Positions 52,649-61,116 of a stretch of 64,000 nt of DNA are shown here, piece by piece. Numbering within the stretch: position 1 is the stretch's first letter; every line of letters begins with the position of its first letter. The translations under genes and the position numbers were made by a program. Origin of the DNA: CALGKJ01 sp049322695 (GTDB taxonomy: Bacteria; Bacillota; Clostridia; Lutisporales; Lutisporaceae); NCBI GenBank assembly GCA_049322695.1, contig JBMORW010000031.1, forward strand, positions 1 through 64,000, given 5' to 3'. The notes beneath the pieces are model-generated. The model worked only from the letters and a program-made list of their open reading frames with translations, made no database searches and was not told the DNA's origin.

Positions 52649-54325
52649 TTATTTTTCAAAAAAACAACTTTTTCCAATAAATTCTCTGAGTATTGAATTA
52701 AAAGGTACATCATCTCCTTCAACGGGCAGGAAATAATTAAGGAACTTTACCAGTCTTTTTGCTTCGATATATTCAGGAACTTCATTGCTTATTTTCAGAA
52801 GCTGCGGCAGTGCTATATTCTTCAGTATACAGAGTTCGTATACCAGTGATGAATTAAACATAACGTCGGCTTCCTCCTGGAAAGGATATATGAATGTATC
52901 CTCACCTCTTCTTACAGAATCCCATCTCTTAATGGTAGACAATGCATCCTGGGATCTGAACTGGAAGTCTCTTACGATTCTTCGCAGCAGTCTCAAATCA
53001 GAGGTTGGTATTCTGTTATGATTATCAACGCTTAGATGAGTAAGCGCACTAACATAGACCTTGAACTTACGCTCCTTTGGTATGTTTTTTGAAAGAGCTT
53101 CATTTAAACCATGTATCCCTTCTACTATGATAACCTGATCCTCATCTATTTTTAGCTTTTTACCTCTCCACTCGCGCATTCCCGTATGAAAGTTGAAGGT
53201 AGGGATTTCTACCTCTTCTCCTTTTATCAATCTGCTCATTACATCATTGAATGTATTTATATCGATAGCTTCAATTGTTTCAAAATCATATTCCCCGCTC
53301 TCATCCTTGGGGGTGTCCTCCCTGTTCTTGAAATAATCATCCAGAGAAATCGCTACAGGCCTTATGCCGTTTACTCTCAATTGTATAGATAGTCTTTGCG
53401 CAAAAGTAGTTTTACCTGAAGAGGATGGGCCTGCTATCAGCACAAGCTTCTTTTTGTCCTTAGATTGAGTAATCATATCCGCTATTTGAGCTATTTTTTT
53501 CTCATGAAGTGCTTCTGCTATATGAATCAGTTCGTTTATTCTTCCTTCACTGATTGCATCATTGAGATTGCTGACATCATTCAGCTCCATTATCTTTCCC
53601 CAATGCTCAAACTCTCTGAAGATGTTGAAAAGCTTTCTCTGTTCAACAAACTCCGGAAGCACTGTTGGATTTCTTTTCTCAGGGAATCTTAAAATCAAGC
53701 CGGGAGAATAGTGTTTCAGCTCAAATAGCTTAAGATAGCCTGTAGAGGGCACCATATATCCATAAAAATAATCATAATATCCATAGCAGCTGTATACATT
53801 CATATAGCTTTTTTGCCTGTATTTTAGAAGTCTGATTTTATCATCCTGTCCTGTCTTTTCAAATAATGCAGCAGCCTCACTGTTATCCAATCTGTTTTTT
53901 TCAAAGGGAATATCCATTTCCACAAGTTCTTTCATTTTATCTTCTATTTTTTTAACATCCTCTTCAGTTAATGGAATTTCCTTATATCCGTTTTTATGTA
54001 CTTCACAGTAAAAGCCTTTACTCAATGAGTGCTCGACAGTTACTCTGCAGCCGTTAAAAACCTCCTTGGCAGCTATAATAAAAAGAAAAGCCAGGCTTCT
54101 TGAATAAAACCTATTGCCGTATGATGTTGTTCTATCAATAAAAACAACATTACAGTCTGAGTTTATTTCTTTCCAGAGCTCCTTCAGTTCATTATTCACA
54201 ATTGCTCCCAAAATATCTGTTTTGTAAAGATGTTGAAACTTTTTAGAAATATCAATTAATTTTGTTCCCTTAGGATATTCATTTACACTATTGTCTTGAA
54301 ACGTAATTTTAATCATTTCGGACAT
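52649..54325 (-). CDS. Nucleoside (uridine-type) kinase with N-terminal TGS-like domain
   Basis: A 558-residue protein. The N-terminal region (1-60) is TGS-like (ITFQDNSVNEYPKGTKLIDI) followed by a threonyl-tRNA synthetase editing-like second domain (about 70-200, with FYSRSLAFLFIIAAKEVF and HSLSKGFYCEV). The C-terminal P-loop kinase is of the uridine kinase/phosphoribulokinase family: Walker A IAGPSSSGKTTFAQRL (about 294-309), then VAISLDDYFKNREDTPKDE and IIVEGIHGLNE. This arrangement is known from Clostridia and Thermotoga as a putative nucleoside kinase. ATG follows GGAGG. Single gene. Confidence 0.88.
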   Translation of the reverse strand: MSEMIKITFQDNSVNEYPKGTKLIDISKKFQHLYKTDILGAIVNNELKELWKEINSDCNVVFIDRTTSYGNRFYSRSLAFLFIIAAKEVFNGCRVTVEHSLSKGFYCEVHKNGYKEIPLTEEDVKKIEDKMKELVEMDIPFEKNRLDNSEAAALFEKTGQDDKIRLLKYRQKSYMNVYSCYGYYDYFYGYMVPSTGYLKLFELKHYSPGLILRFPEKRNPTVLPEFVEQRKLFNIFREFEHWGKIMELNDVSNLNDAISEGRINELIHIAEALHEKKIAQIADMITQSKDKKKLVLIAGPSSSGKTTFAQRLSIQLRVNGIRPVAISLDDYFKNREDTPKDESGEYDFETIEAIDINTFNDVMSRLIKGEEVEIPTFNFHTGMREWRGKKLKIDEDQVIIVEGIHGLNEALSKNIPKERKFKVYVSALTHLSVDNHNRIPTSDLRLLRRIVRDFQFRSQDALSTIKRWDSVRRGEDTFIYPFQEEADVMFNSSLVYELCILKNIALPQLLKISNEVPEYIEAKRLVKFLNYFLPVEGDDVPFNSILREFIGKSCFFEK

Positions 54326-54641
54326 ATAAAATCCTCCTTACGGTATTAGAATCTCTGGTTAATAGAACTACTGCCTAAAAATGCCTTTACTCTATTTTAT
54401 TCAATGCATTAACCATATTATTTGCTTTCATTCAAATTAACTATGATATTTTTAAATAGCATTTTTACACAATAACAGTTCAATCATCTTACCTATATTA
54501 TTTCGCTTTACTATAAAGTTCGCCGAATTTGACAGAAATCCTTCTGATGAAGAACACAAAAGCTTTCGCTGATTACATGTAACAGAACAAGTCATAAATG
54601 CATATAGTGGTAATGGATATTATTTTGAAAGGGGAATATGC
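54326..54641. other. Divergent intergenic region without a gene
   Basis: 316 AT-rich bases between the nucleoside kinase and a plus-strand gene. It must hold both promoters; no well-spaced pair of boxes stands out. Confidence 0.45.
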
Positions 54642-55073
54642 ATGTTCTGTTATTCAGTTGCATTCAACATAAACTGTGTTTTACGTGAGTTGATTATGTG
54701 GACTGAAATCTCATACGAACATCCGATTTTTATAAAAAACGTTGCCGAGCTGAGTGGTAAAAAGCTTTCAAAGGAGCTGCAGGCAAAGCTGAATGCTGTT
54801 CATGAAAGCTTCAGAAAGCTTATTAGTGATGTAAGGCTATATGATCCTAAGGTACTGCCTTCCGGACTATTTGATCATGAATATACTAAAAATCAACTGG
54901 AGGAGCTTACAAGACGTTTTCTTCTTGCTGACAGAGAGTTCATACAGCTTATTAACGGTGAACTTATAAGCCACAGTAAAAAGGACAAGGTTTTACTGGC
55001 ACTGTTGACACATATACTTCAAGAGCAAAAATACATGTATAGATTATTTTCAAGCCTCTTAAGGCAGATATAG
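54642..55073 (+). CDS. Small protein resembling one DUF2935 domain
   Basis: A protein of up to 143 residues, mostly helical, with EISYEHPIFIKNVAEL near the start and a C-terminal helix (LTHILQEQKYMYRLFSSLL). DUF2935 proteins of Bacillus and Clostridium have two such four-helix units with a H-x-x-F metal-site pattern; this would be a single unit. AAGGGG precedes ATG 54642, but MWTEIS at 54696 is the family-like start, so the first 18 residues are doubtful. Spore or surface roles are known only by association. Confidence 0.6.
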   Translation: MFCYSVAFNINCVLRELIMWTEISYEHPIFIKNVAELSGKKLSKELQAKLNAVHESFRKLISDVRLYDPKVLPSGLFDHEYTKNQLEELTRRFLLADREFIQLINGELISHSKKDKVLLALLTHILQEQKYMYRLFSSLLRQI

Positions 55074-55199
55074 GCAGCTAATGGCTGTCTATATTTTGTT
55101 TCTGCAGTTTATTACATTTTTTGTATATTATTGGTATAATATTTACTGTAAACATGTTCCATATATTGGTCATGAATAAAAGCAAAAGGTGGGAAAGGT

Positions 55200-56039
55200 A
55201 TGCTGAATTATAAAATACTTGGTAATGCCATGCAGCAGATTGTTGTTGAGCTTGGTGCCAATCAGACTATGTACAGCGAGGCGGGTAAATTTCTATGGAA
55301 AACTGATAATATTGAATTTGAGACATCATTTAATGTAAGTGACAAAAAGGGTTATTTTGAGCAAAAAGGCGGAAGCGGCTTATTGGGCAAGTTTGTAGAT
55401 ACTGCCATAAATGTTGGAAAACGTAAGCTTGCCGGTGAATCAGCAGCTTTTCAGGTATTTAATGTAACCAGGGGACAGAGCGGTCTAGTAAGCTTCTCTC
55501 AGACTGTACCGGGTGAAATCAAAGCACTGAATATTGAAGACTATGGTGTTTTCTATGTCCAAAAGGATGGCTTTATAGCTGCTGAGAATACTGTTGATTT
55601 TGATATTGCACTCACCAAAAAGGTAGGCGCAGGCTTCTTCGGAGGTGAAGGCTTCATACTTGAAAAATTCAGCGATGTAGGAACTCTTTTCATTGGCGCT
55701 TGCGGTAACTTCATTGAGCTGAACCCAGCAGATTACGGCGGGAAAATCCAGGTCGACACCGGTGCCATTGTAGGATTTGATAGTAATATATCTTATGATG
55801 TTGAATGGGTTGGTAAAAGTGTAGGCCAGGTAGCAAAAAATCTCTTCTTCGGTGGAGAAGGCTTGTTCCTTGCAACTCTGTCTGGAAATGGAAAAGTATT
55901 GCTTCAAAGTATGAACATCACTACACTTTCCAGAGCCATACTTAGAAATGCAGCAAAATCCTCACCTGAAGACAGAACAGGCGGTAATATGCTTGGCGGG
56001 CTGGGCAGTCTGCTGGGAGAGTTTGGAGATAGAGACTAA
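55200..56039 (+). CDS. AIM24-family protein (TIGR00266-like)
   Basis: A 279-residue all-beta protein with the AIM24 fold. It shows QQIVVELGANQTMYSEAGKF, then MKKG-like GKFVDTAINVGKRKLAGESA, ESAAFQVFNVTRGQSGLVSF, KVGAGFFGGEGFILEKFSDVG and FFGGEGLFLATLSGNGKVLL. The paired FFGGEGF/FFGGEGL motifs are typical. The function in bacteria is unknown. A glycine-rich tail (GGNMLGGLGSLLGEFG) follows. TATAAT lies near 55134. A terminator follows at 56123-56172. Confidence 0.93.
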   Translation: MLNYKILGNAMQQIVVELGANQTMYSEAGKFLWKTDNIEFETSFNVSDKKGYFEQKGGSGLLGKFVDTAINVGKRKLAGESAAFQVFNVTRGQSGLVSFSQTVPGEIKALNIEDYGVFYVQKDGFIAAENTVDFDIALTKKVGAGFFGGEGFILEKFSDVGTLFIGACGNFIELNPADYGGKIQVDTGAIVGFDSNISYDVEWVGKSVGQVAKNLFFGGEGLFLATLSGNGKVLLQSMNITTLSRAILRNAAKSSPEDRTGGNMLGGLGSLLGEFGDRD

Positions 56040-56122
56040 AATCCTGCCACCAGCCTCCAACTACCAGCATTTAGATAGCCTTTAAAGCTTAATCTGAGCC
56101 AGAGTAATAACTACAAAGATAG

Positions 56123-56172
56123 AACCAGATTCACAAACAGCTTGTAAGCAATTTTTGAATCTGGTTTTCGTT
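56123..56172 (+). terminator. Terminator of the AIM24 gene
   Basis: AACCAGATTCA (56123-56133) pairs with its complement at 56156-56166, followed by TTTCGTTTG. Confidence 0.8.
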
Positions 56173-56339
56173 TGTTCTGTATGTTAAAGTCTAGTAAATC
56201 TTTAACAGTTTAGTAGTTGAAAACTATACATAAGCAGCTAATGTAACATACATGTATCAGATGTAAACAATTTGTAACAAGTAGCTTCAAGGTATACCAT
56301 TATTTATGATTATTGTATATAATTACATTATAAAAGAGA

Positions 56340-56476
56340 ATAAGTGCTAATGCTCTTTATTCCTCCCCCCTCATTTTTATAAGATTTGCGGCATTCTGAG
56401 GTAGCAACAGATGCCGCACATTGCTTTGTTAGGCATAAATTTTATCCTGCAGATATCTGCAGGATGTTGTTTTTTA
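56340..56476 (+). ncRNA. Candidate trans-acting small RNA with a C-rich anti-Shine-Dalgarno motif
   Basis: After the AIM24 terminator, a gene-free region of about 300 bases ends in a perfect 22-bp palindrome (56444-56465) followed by GTTGTTTTTTA, an intrinsic terminator facing the plus strand. Upstream, TGCGGCAT (56387-56394) pairs with ATGCCGCA (56411-56418), and an unpaired TCCTCCCCCC (56361-56370) is complementary to GGGGGAGG-type ribosome sites. TATAAT at 56318-56323 may be the -10; the -35 is unclear, so the 5' end is approximate. The 3' end reaches the stop of the convergent gene. Confidence 0.45.
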
Positions 56477-56989
56477 TAGTGGGCTTATATTGTAATTATT
56501 ACTTATACTTATAAGAGTATTTATAAAATCATTGCTTGAACGGTTTATATCGGCTATAAGTGTATCATTAAGCTCGACAATCAGCAGATCTTTTTCAGCC
56601 TTCAAGCTTATCAATGAATCCTTGTAATTTATGTTTTTTATTATGACTTTTCTTTTATAATGCATACTGCCCACTTCTCTGCAGGTCATCAATAGTCTTG
56701 TGTGCCTGCTGAGTATCTTATCTTTTATAATTCTGGCAATAGTACTCTTATCAAGCTTGCACAACTCTTCATACTCATGATCAATCATAAGACACATCTC
56801 TACGGCAGTGGACAAACCGGGCAGAGAAGAAATCTTTACTACTACACTGCACATTCCTGAATAATATGTAAGTACAGTAGTAAACTCCAGTTCTACTCCA
56901 TACTCTTCAAAAACTGATTTGTAGCTTTCCTTGTAGATTTTAGTAAACTCATTAAGTATCTGATCTGTGCTTACTTTGCCAGGATTCAT
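56474..56989 (-). CDS. Hypothetical cytoplasmic protein
   Basis: A 171-residue protein I do not recognise. It has an N-terminal helix (TDQILNEFTKIYKESYKSVF), then mixed alpha/beta (FTTVLTYYSGMCSVVVKISS) and a central helical hairpin; it ends with strands (VIIKNINYKDSLISLKAEKD). No signal peptide and no clear motif. GAGG precedes the ATG. It is a single gene, convergent with the sRNA candidate. Confidence 0.65.
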   Translation of the reverse strand: MNPGKVSTDQILNEFTKIYKESYKSVFEEYGVELEFTTVLTYYSGMCSVVVKISSLPGLSTAVEMCLMIDHEYEELCKLDKSTIARIIKDKILSRHTRLLMTCREVGSMHYKRKVIIKNINYKDSLISLKAEKDLLIVELNDTLIADINRSSNDFINTLISISNNYNISPL

Positions 56990-57111
56990 ATTTACCTCAC
57001 AAAATCTATTTTTTCATCGTTTTCGAAGCTTATGTCTTGCCACTATGTTACCTTTACTTATAATATACTTTACAATAACGGCTATTTTTTGTAAATATGA
57101 TGGTCATATAT

Positions 57112-57142
57112 GAAGCAAACGGGCGGCTTAAACACCGCCCGT
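57112..57142 (-). terminator. Terminator of the M4 protease gene
   Basis: ACGGGCGG (57119-57126) pairs with CCGCCCGT (57135-57142); the minus strand continues GTTTGCTTC, only moderately T-rich. Confidence 0.75.
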
Positions 57143-57158
57143 CTCTTTATACTTTCTA

Positions 57159-58709
57159 TTAGTATATGCCTACTGAACTGAATCCGTTTGCAACAGCATT
57201 ATATTCTGTGCTGTTTATGCCGTACAAGTCTGCTGCAGCTTGCAAGCAGCCTGCCCTTCCCTGTGAGAAGTCAGTTGTCATTATCCAGTATACAGCATTG
57301 GCTCTATAGAATATCTTAGCCATTTTATCCGTGCCTATGCTTGATCCTATCAGATATGCAGCTTTATTTGGAATACCACTGTTGGTATGAACACCACCAT
57401 TATCATCTGTAGTATATACATATTGGTCCATATGTGCAGGATCTCCATACAGCGTAGGGTCTTCCATACTTCTCAATGCATCACCGGATGTCCCAGGTGT
57501 CCATACATCCTCACCTATCAGCCAGTCTGCCTTACCTGGCTGTACAGCAAATTCTACTGCTGCACCCAGAATATCTGAGAAAGCTTCATTTAAAGCACCG
57601 GATTGATTTCTGTATTCAAGATTGGATTCATAGTCAGTCACACCGTGAGACAGCTCATGAGCGACAACATCCAATGCTCCGGAAAGCTCTATTGAATAAT
57701 AGTTGTCTCCGTCGCCATATACCATCTGGTAACCGTTCCAGAAGGCATTTACATAGTCCCTGCTGTAATGTACCGTTGATTTAATTGCCATACCTTTGTT
57801 ATCTATACTGTTTCTTCCAAGAAGACTGTAATAATAATCATATGATGCCGCCGCATAGTAGTGAGCATCGACTGCAGCTCTTTGTCTTGAGGAATCCCAG
57901 GTTGTATCAGTATCAGTCATTAAAGTTCCAGGCAGCCTTGTTCTGTTGTTTGCATCATATGTAAGTATTCCGCTCATTTGTGTTCTTGTCTTGTCATGTA
58001 AGTAATATGTTCCGCTGCTTAGCAAAAGATTGATGGTTTTTGTATCCCCAAGCACTCCGGTTCCTGTTCCTGTTGCATTTGTGCCTGTGCCGCCTCCGCC
58101 GCCCGGCTTGCCTTTACCGGCTTTAATATTGTTGTATTTATCTACTACACTTCCATCATATGCGTTTACAAAAACTCTCCAGTCACCAAATGAATTATTA
58201 TGCAGCCAGTTTATTTTTGCAACATACACGGGAATATATTCTCCATTGACCTCATAAAGATATAGTTCCGCATTAAAAATATCCTCCTGCAGCATTTCTT
58301 GACCATCTTCCAAGACCTCTTCAGAAAAGCCCACTTCCTTCTTGGCTGCTTCAATAGCTTCCTTAGCTTTGATATATTGTCCTTTCCCTTTAAAGGCTTT
58401 TGCCTTTTCTGAGTATCTTCCGTTTCCGTGATATACATTTCCGTAATTGTCAAAATGTACTATGAATTCGCTGCCATATACAGGTATGTTATCAATCATC
58501 TGCTGCAATTTTACATGCTTGAAGCCCAGCTCGTCATATGTTACCTTTAGCTTTTTGAACTCCTTCGCTGCATCCTTGACCTTGAATTTTCCTTTCAGAT
58601 ACTCACTTGCACCCTCCAGGCTGTCATCGTTTGCTGCACTGACAAATGAAGTAGCAAGAAGTGATATTAACAGAATCCCTACCATCAGTAATGCCATAAG
58701 CTTTTTCAC
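57159..58709 (-). CDS. Secreted M4-family neutral metalloprotease (thermolysin type)
   Basis: A 516-residue exported zinc protease. The signal peptide (about 1-26, ending FVSA) is followed by FTP/PepSY propeptide domains (about 35-190) and, after a Gly-rich linker (GKGKPGGGGGTGTN), the catalytic domain. The zinc site is VVAHELSHGVTDYESNLEYR (HExxH) with the third ligand Glu in GALNEAFSDILG, and the catalytic-site His in DNGGVHTNSGIPNKAAYL. All catalytic residues are present. GTG 58709 is preferred, since AGGAGG leaves too little room for the preceding TTG. It is a single gene with a long upstream region. Confidence 0.95.
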   Translation of the reverse strand: MKKLMALLMVGILLISLLATSFVSAANDDSLEGASEYLKGKFKVKDAAKEFKKLKVTYDELGFKHVKLQQMIDNIPVYGSEFIVHFDNYGNVYHGNGRYSEKAKAFKGKGQYIKAKEAIEAAKKEVGFSEEVLEDGQEMLQEDIFNAELYLYEVNGEYIPVYVAKINWLHNNSFGDWRVFVNAYDGSVVDKYNNIKAGKGKPGGGGGTGTNATGTGTGVLGDTKTINLLLSSGTYYLHDKTRTQMSGILTYDANNRTRLPGTLMTDTDTTWDSSRQRAAVDAHYYAAASYDYYYSLLGRNSIDNKGMAIKSTVHYSRDYVNAFWNGYQMVYGDGDNYYSIELSGALDVVAHELSHGVTDYESNLEYRNQSGALNEAFSDILGAAVEFAVQPGKADWLIGEDVWTPGTSGDALRSMEDPTLYGDPAHMDQYVYTTDDNGGVHTNSGIPNKAAYLIGSSIGTDKMAKIFYRANAVYWIMTTDFSQGRAGCLQAAADLYGINSTEYNAVANGFSSVGIY

Positions 58710-58712
58710 CAA

Positions 58713-59157
58713 GACCCCTCCTATTTATTAATACATTAATTTCCTTGCAAAAGAAACTGGTGTAAGCTCTATTAAGCGCTGCGATTGCAAAACAAATGCC
58801 CATAAGGAAACTAATGCTAATCTATAAAGATATTAGCATGGGGTGTATATTTATGCAAATTGCAAATGTCTTAATTTTAAAAAATCTCTGAAAATATCTC
58901 CTAATTGTTATTAATTGCTCGCTTTTTCAAACTGTTTGTCATTTTTTATTACATTTTGTAGATTCTAAATATTACTTAGTAGTTTTTATATACCATTTCG
59001 TTATATTTACATACCTTTGCTGTTAGACGAGTATCTGATAACCAATACTTATGTTGACTTATAATTATAGAATAACTCCAGACTATATATAAACTGCGTA
59101 TAAGCTGAGTATTGCAAATGGACAGCACAAGAATCAGCTATGCTAAAGAAAAACGCA
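58713..59157. other. Long AT-rich region upstream of the protease gene
   Basis: About 445 bases without a supported gene. An ATGCTAAT/ATTAGCAT hairpin (about 58821-58846) lies in the likely protease leader; no known regulatory RNA is recognised. Confidence 0.4.
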
Positions 59158-59212
59158 AAATACCCTGCAGAGCAGACATTTATACTGTCTGCCCAGCAGG
59201 GTACATTTTTAT
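59158..59212. terminator. Terminator of tupA, nested hairpin
   Basis: Outer TACCCTGC (59161-59168) pairs with GCAGGGTA (59196-59203); inner GCAGACA (59172-59178) pairs with TGTCTGC (59186-59192). T-rich on both sides. Confidence 0.85.
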
Positions 59213-59228
59213 ATAATATTTCTTTATT

Positions 59229-60110
59229 CTATTTTGCGTTAGGTATGAACAATGATTGTCCGTATTTATCTTTTCCGAATTCTCCAATCAACTGCTGAGC
59301 CTTTTCAGATATTATCCATTTGACAAACATATCAGCACCTTCAGCATTTATTTTATCATTTTTATTGGGGTTGACTGCTATAACACCATACTGGTTGTAA
59401 AGACCTTTATCCTTTTCAACTATAATGTCAATGTCAAGCTTATCCTTCATGGAAAGGTATGTAGCCCTGTCAGCTATTGTATAGGCTTGCATTTCATCAG
59501 CCATCTGCAGCACTTCTCCCATGCCTTTTCCTGCCGAAACATACCACTCTCCGGAGGGTTCCAGTGCCAGCTCCTTCCAAATAGCAGCCTCCTTTTTATG
59601 TGTACCTGAATCGTCTCCTCTTGATACGAATTTTACTTTATTGCTCGCTATGTAGCTGAAAGCTTCTTTAATATTGTTGGCTCTATCCTGCCCGACCTTA
59701 GAAGGATCGACTTTAGGACCAACAAGTACAAAATCATTATACATAACATCGAATCTTTCTAAGCCGTGTCCGGCTTTCACAAATTCCTCTTCAGAGCTTT
59801 TAGCATGTACCAGAAGTACATCAGCTTCACCATCTACACCCATTTGAATAGCTTTTCCAGTACCAACTGCTACAACCTTGACTTCTATACCCGTATCTTC
59901 AGTAAATACCGGCAGCAGGTAGTCAAGCAGACCGCTGTCCTGTGTACTGGTTGTAGTTGATAAAATAAGTGTCTTATTGGCTGTTTCAGCTTTATCGTTT
60001 TCTTTACCAGCTTCAGTACCTTCTGTATTCAGCTGAGTTTTACAGCCCGCTATTGAAGCTGTTATAAGTACAATTATCATTAATAAAAGTAGTGTCTTTT
60101 TTATTCTCAT
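59229..60110 (-). CDS. tupA: Tungstate-type ABC transporter substrate-binding lipoprotein
   Basis: A 293-residue lipoprotein (lipobox IAGC, cysteine near 23) of the PBP superfamily. TTTSTQDSGLLDYLLPVF (about 52-69), GTGKAIQMGVDGEADVLLVH, FVSRGDDSGTHKKE and YTIADRATYLSM are the oxyanion-binding segments typical of TupA/WtpA-like tungstate binders. It captures tungstate (or molybdate) outside the cell for import. The usual permease (tupB) and ATPase (tupC) genes are missing on both sides in this window, so this is an isolated binding protein. Regulation is by the Moco/Tuco-like leader at 60316-60449. Confidence 0.88.
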   Translation of the reverse strand: MRIKKTLLLLMIIVLITASIAGCKTQLNTEGTEAGKENDKAETANKTLILSTTTSTQDSGLLDYLLPVFTEDTGIEVKVVAVGTGKAIQMGVDGEADVLLVHAKSSEEEFVKAGHGLERFDVMYNDFVLVGPKVDPSKVGQDRANNIKEAFSYIASNKVKFVSRGDDSGTHKKEAAIWKELALEPSGEWYVSAGKGMGEVLQMADEMQAYTIADRATYLSMKDKLDIDIIVEKDKGLYNQYGVIAVNPNKNDKINAEGADMFVKWIISEKAQQLIGEFGKDKYGQSLFIPNAK

Positions 60111-60272
60111 GTTTTCTCTCCTTTAATCCATAATAGTATTGGTATTAGGAATAATTTCAGTTCCTGTATATGCACCTTCCTGTACAGACTTCTTACCGAT
60201 GCAGTCTTTATACTGCATTAGAACAGATTGCATAGACACAAACTGATAAAAGGATTAAGGTACTTTCTCTTA

Positions 60273-60304
60273 CAACAAAAAATCTCCTTTCGCTTGAAAG
60301 GAGA
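60273..60304 (-). terminator. Riboswitch expression-platform terminator upstream of tupA
   Basis: TCTCCTTTC (60283-60291) pairs with GAAAGGAGA (60296-60304) around a 4-base loop; the minus strand then has TTTTTTGTTG. Its CTCCTTT/AAAGGAG arms are identical to those of the last aptamer hairpin, so the two can exchange partners. Confidence 0.82.
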
Positions 60305-60315
60305 GAAGTGTTCCT

Positions 60316-60449
60316 TGTATGCATGCAAATGCATTAAGTATACTCCTTTCCCAAAGGAGGCACTGCAGTTTCCCGCAATACCCTAACGGTTAACATTCCA
60401 TAAACAGCATGCTCTTAGGAACATTAACTCGGAGTCCATGCAAATACAT
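60316..60449 (-). promoter_or_regulatory. Moco/Tuco-like riboswitch aptamer
   Basis: In the tupA leader, read on the minus strand: a P1 stem (GCATG with CATGC), ACTCCGAG, a long stem with GTTAATGTTCC and its complement, GCGGGAAACTGCAG, GTGCCTCC and a CTCCTTT-GGG-AAAGGAG hairpin. CTCCGAG, GGGAAA and GCCTCC recall the molybdenum/tungsten cofactor RNA motif from memory. Its location in front of a tungstate transporter gene supports this. The leader continues with a terminator, so cofactor binding would probably stop transcription. Exact base-by-base match to the family was not tested. Confidence 0.68.
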
Positions 60450-60476
60450 TTTATATTATTCTTTAGATTTTATCAA
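60448..60476 (-). promoter_or_regulatory. SigA promoter of the tupA leader
   Basis: On the minus strand TTGATA (60471-60476), 17 bases, TAAAAT (60448-60453). The predicted start falls at the first bases of the aptamer P1 stem, which supports the riboswitch boundary. Confidence 0.8.
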
Positions 60477-60499
60477 GATGACATAATCACTGTATATAC

Positions 60500-60973
60500 C
60501 TATTCATAAATTCTGTTTATTTTTTTCTTAATTTGACCGTTCTTCACTTCAAAGCCGTTTTTTTTGTAGAATTTTTTAAGCTTATTCTCAGAGCGCATAA
60601 GTAAAACACCCTTCAGGCTGTCCATATCATAAAAATACTTACTTATAACCTTGCTTTCGAAATATCTCAGCAGAAGGCTTCCTATACCTTTGTTTCTGAA
60701 CTGCTCTTCTATATACATGTTAGAGAGCTCTATGTGGCTGATATCCTGTACAGTATGTACTATTCTGTACTCAAGAACCGGCCGGGTATGACTATGAAAT
60801 CTGTTCAGCCCGATGTCCTTGTATATCATATATATACAGCCGCTTTCAATCCTGTCACCCAGGTCGTTATACCTGAACTTATGGATAAAGTACATTGAGC
60901 TGCCATCAAATTCAATTTTATGAATGTCCACATTGTCTTCTGTTTCATATAGTTTTAGCAGTTTTTTATACAT
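60500..60973 (-). CDS. GNAT-family N-acetyltransferase
   Basis: A 157-residue single-domain GNAT. The acetyl-CoA-binding motif A reads MYIEEQFRNKGIGSLLLRYF (the R/Q-x-x-G-x-G/A loop as RNKGIG, about 108-113), and the C-terminal motif B is KLKKFYKKNGFEV. The substrate is unknown. GGTGG precedes the ATG. It lies upstream of, and in the same direction as, tupA, but the tupA promoter and leader separate them. Confidence 0.85.
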   Translation of the reverse strand: MYKKLLKLYETEDNVDIHKIEFDGSSMYFIHKFRYNDLGDRIESGCIYMIYKDIGLNRFHSHTRPVLEYRIVHTVQDISHIELSNMYIEEQFRNKGIGSLLLRYFESKVISKYFYDMDSLKGVLLMRSENKLKKFYKKNGFEVKNGQIKKKINRIYE

Positions 60974-61057
60974 AGCTTTCCACCTTAGCTATTTATACTT
61001 TTATAAATAGATGACATAACTCTATTATATTATCCTTTTTATAAAAGTAAATACATG

Positions 61058-61085
61058 AATGAAAAAAGACCTTGGACCGGTCTTT
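61058..61085 (-). terminator. Terminator of the second TPR regulator
   Basis: AAAGACC (61065-61071) pairs with GGTCTTT (61079-61085), with TTTC on the minus strand. Confidence 0.75.
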
Positions 61086-61116
61086 AGTCATTTATAGTCA
61101 TTTTCAGTTTTCCCAA

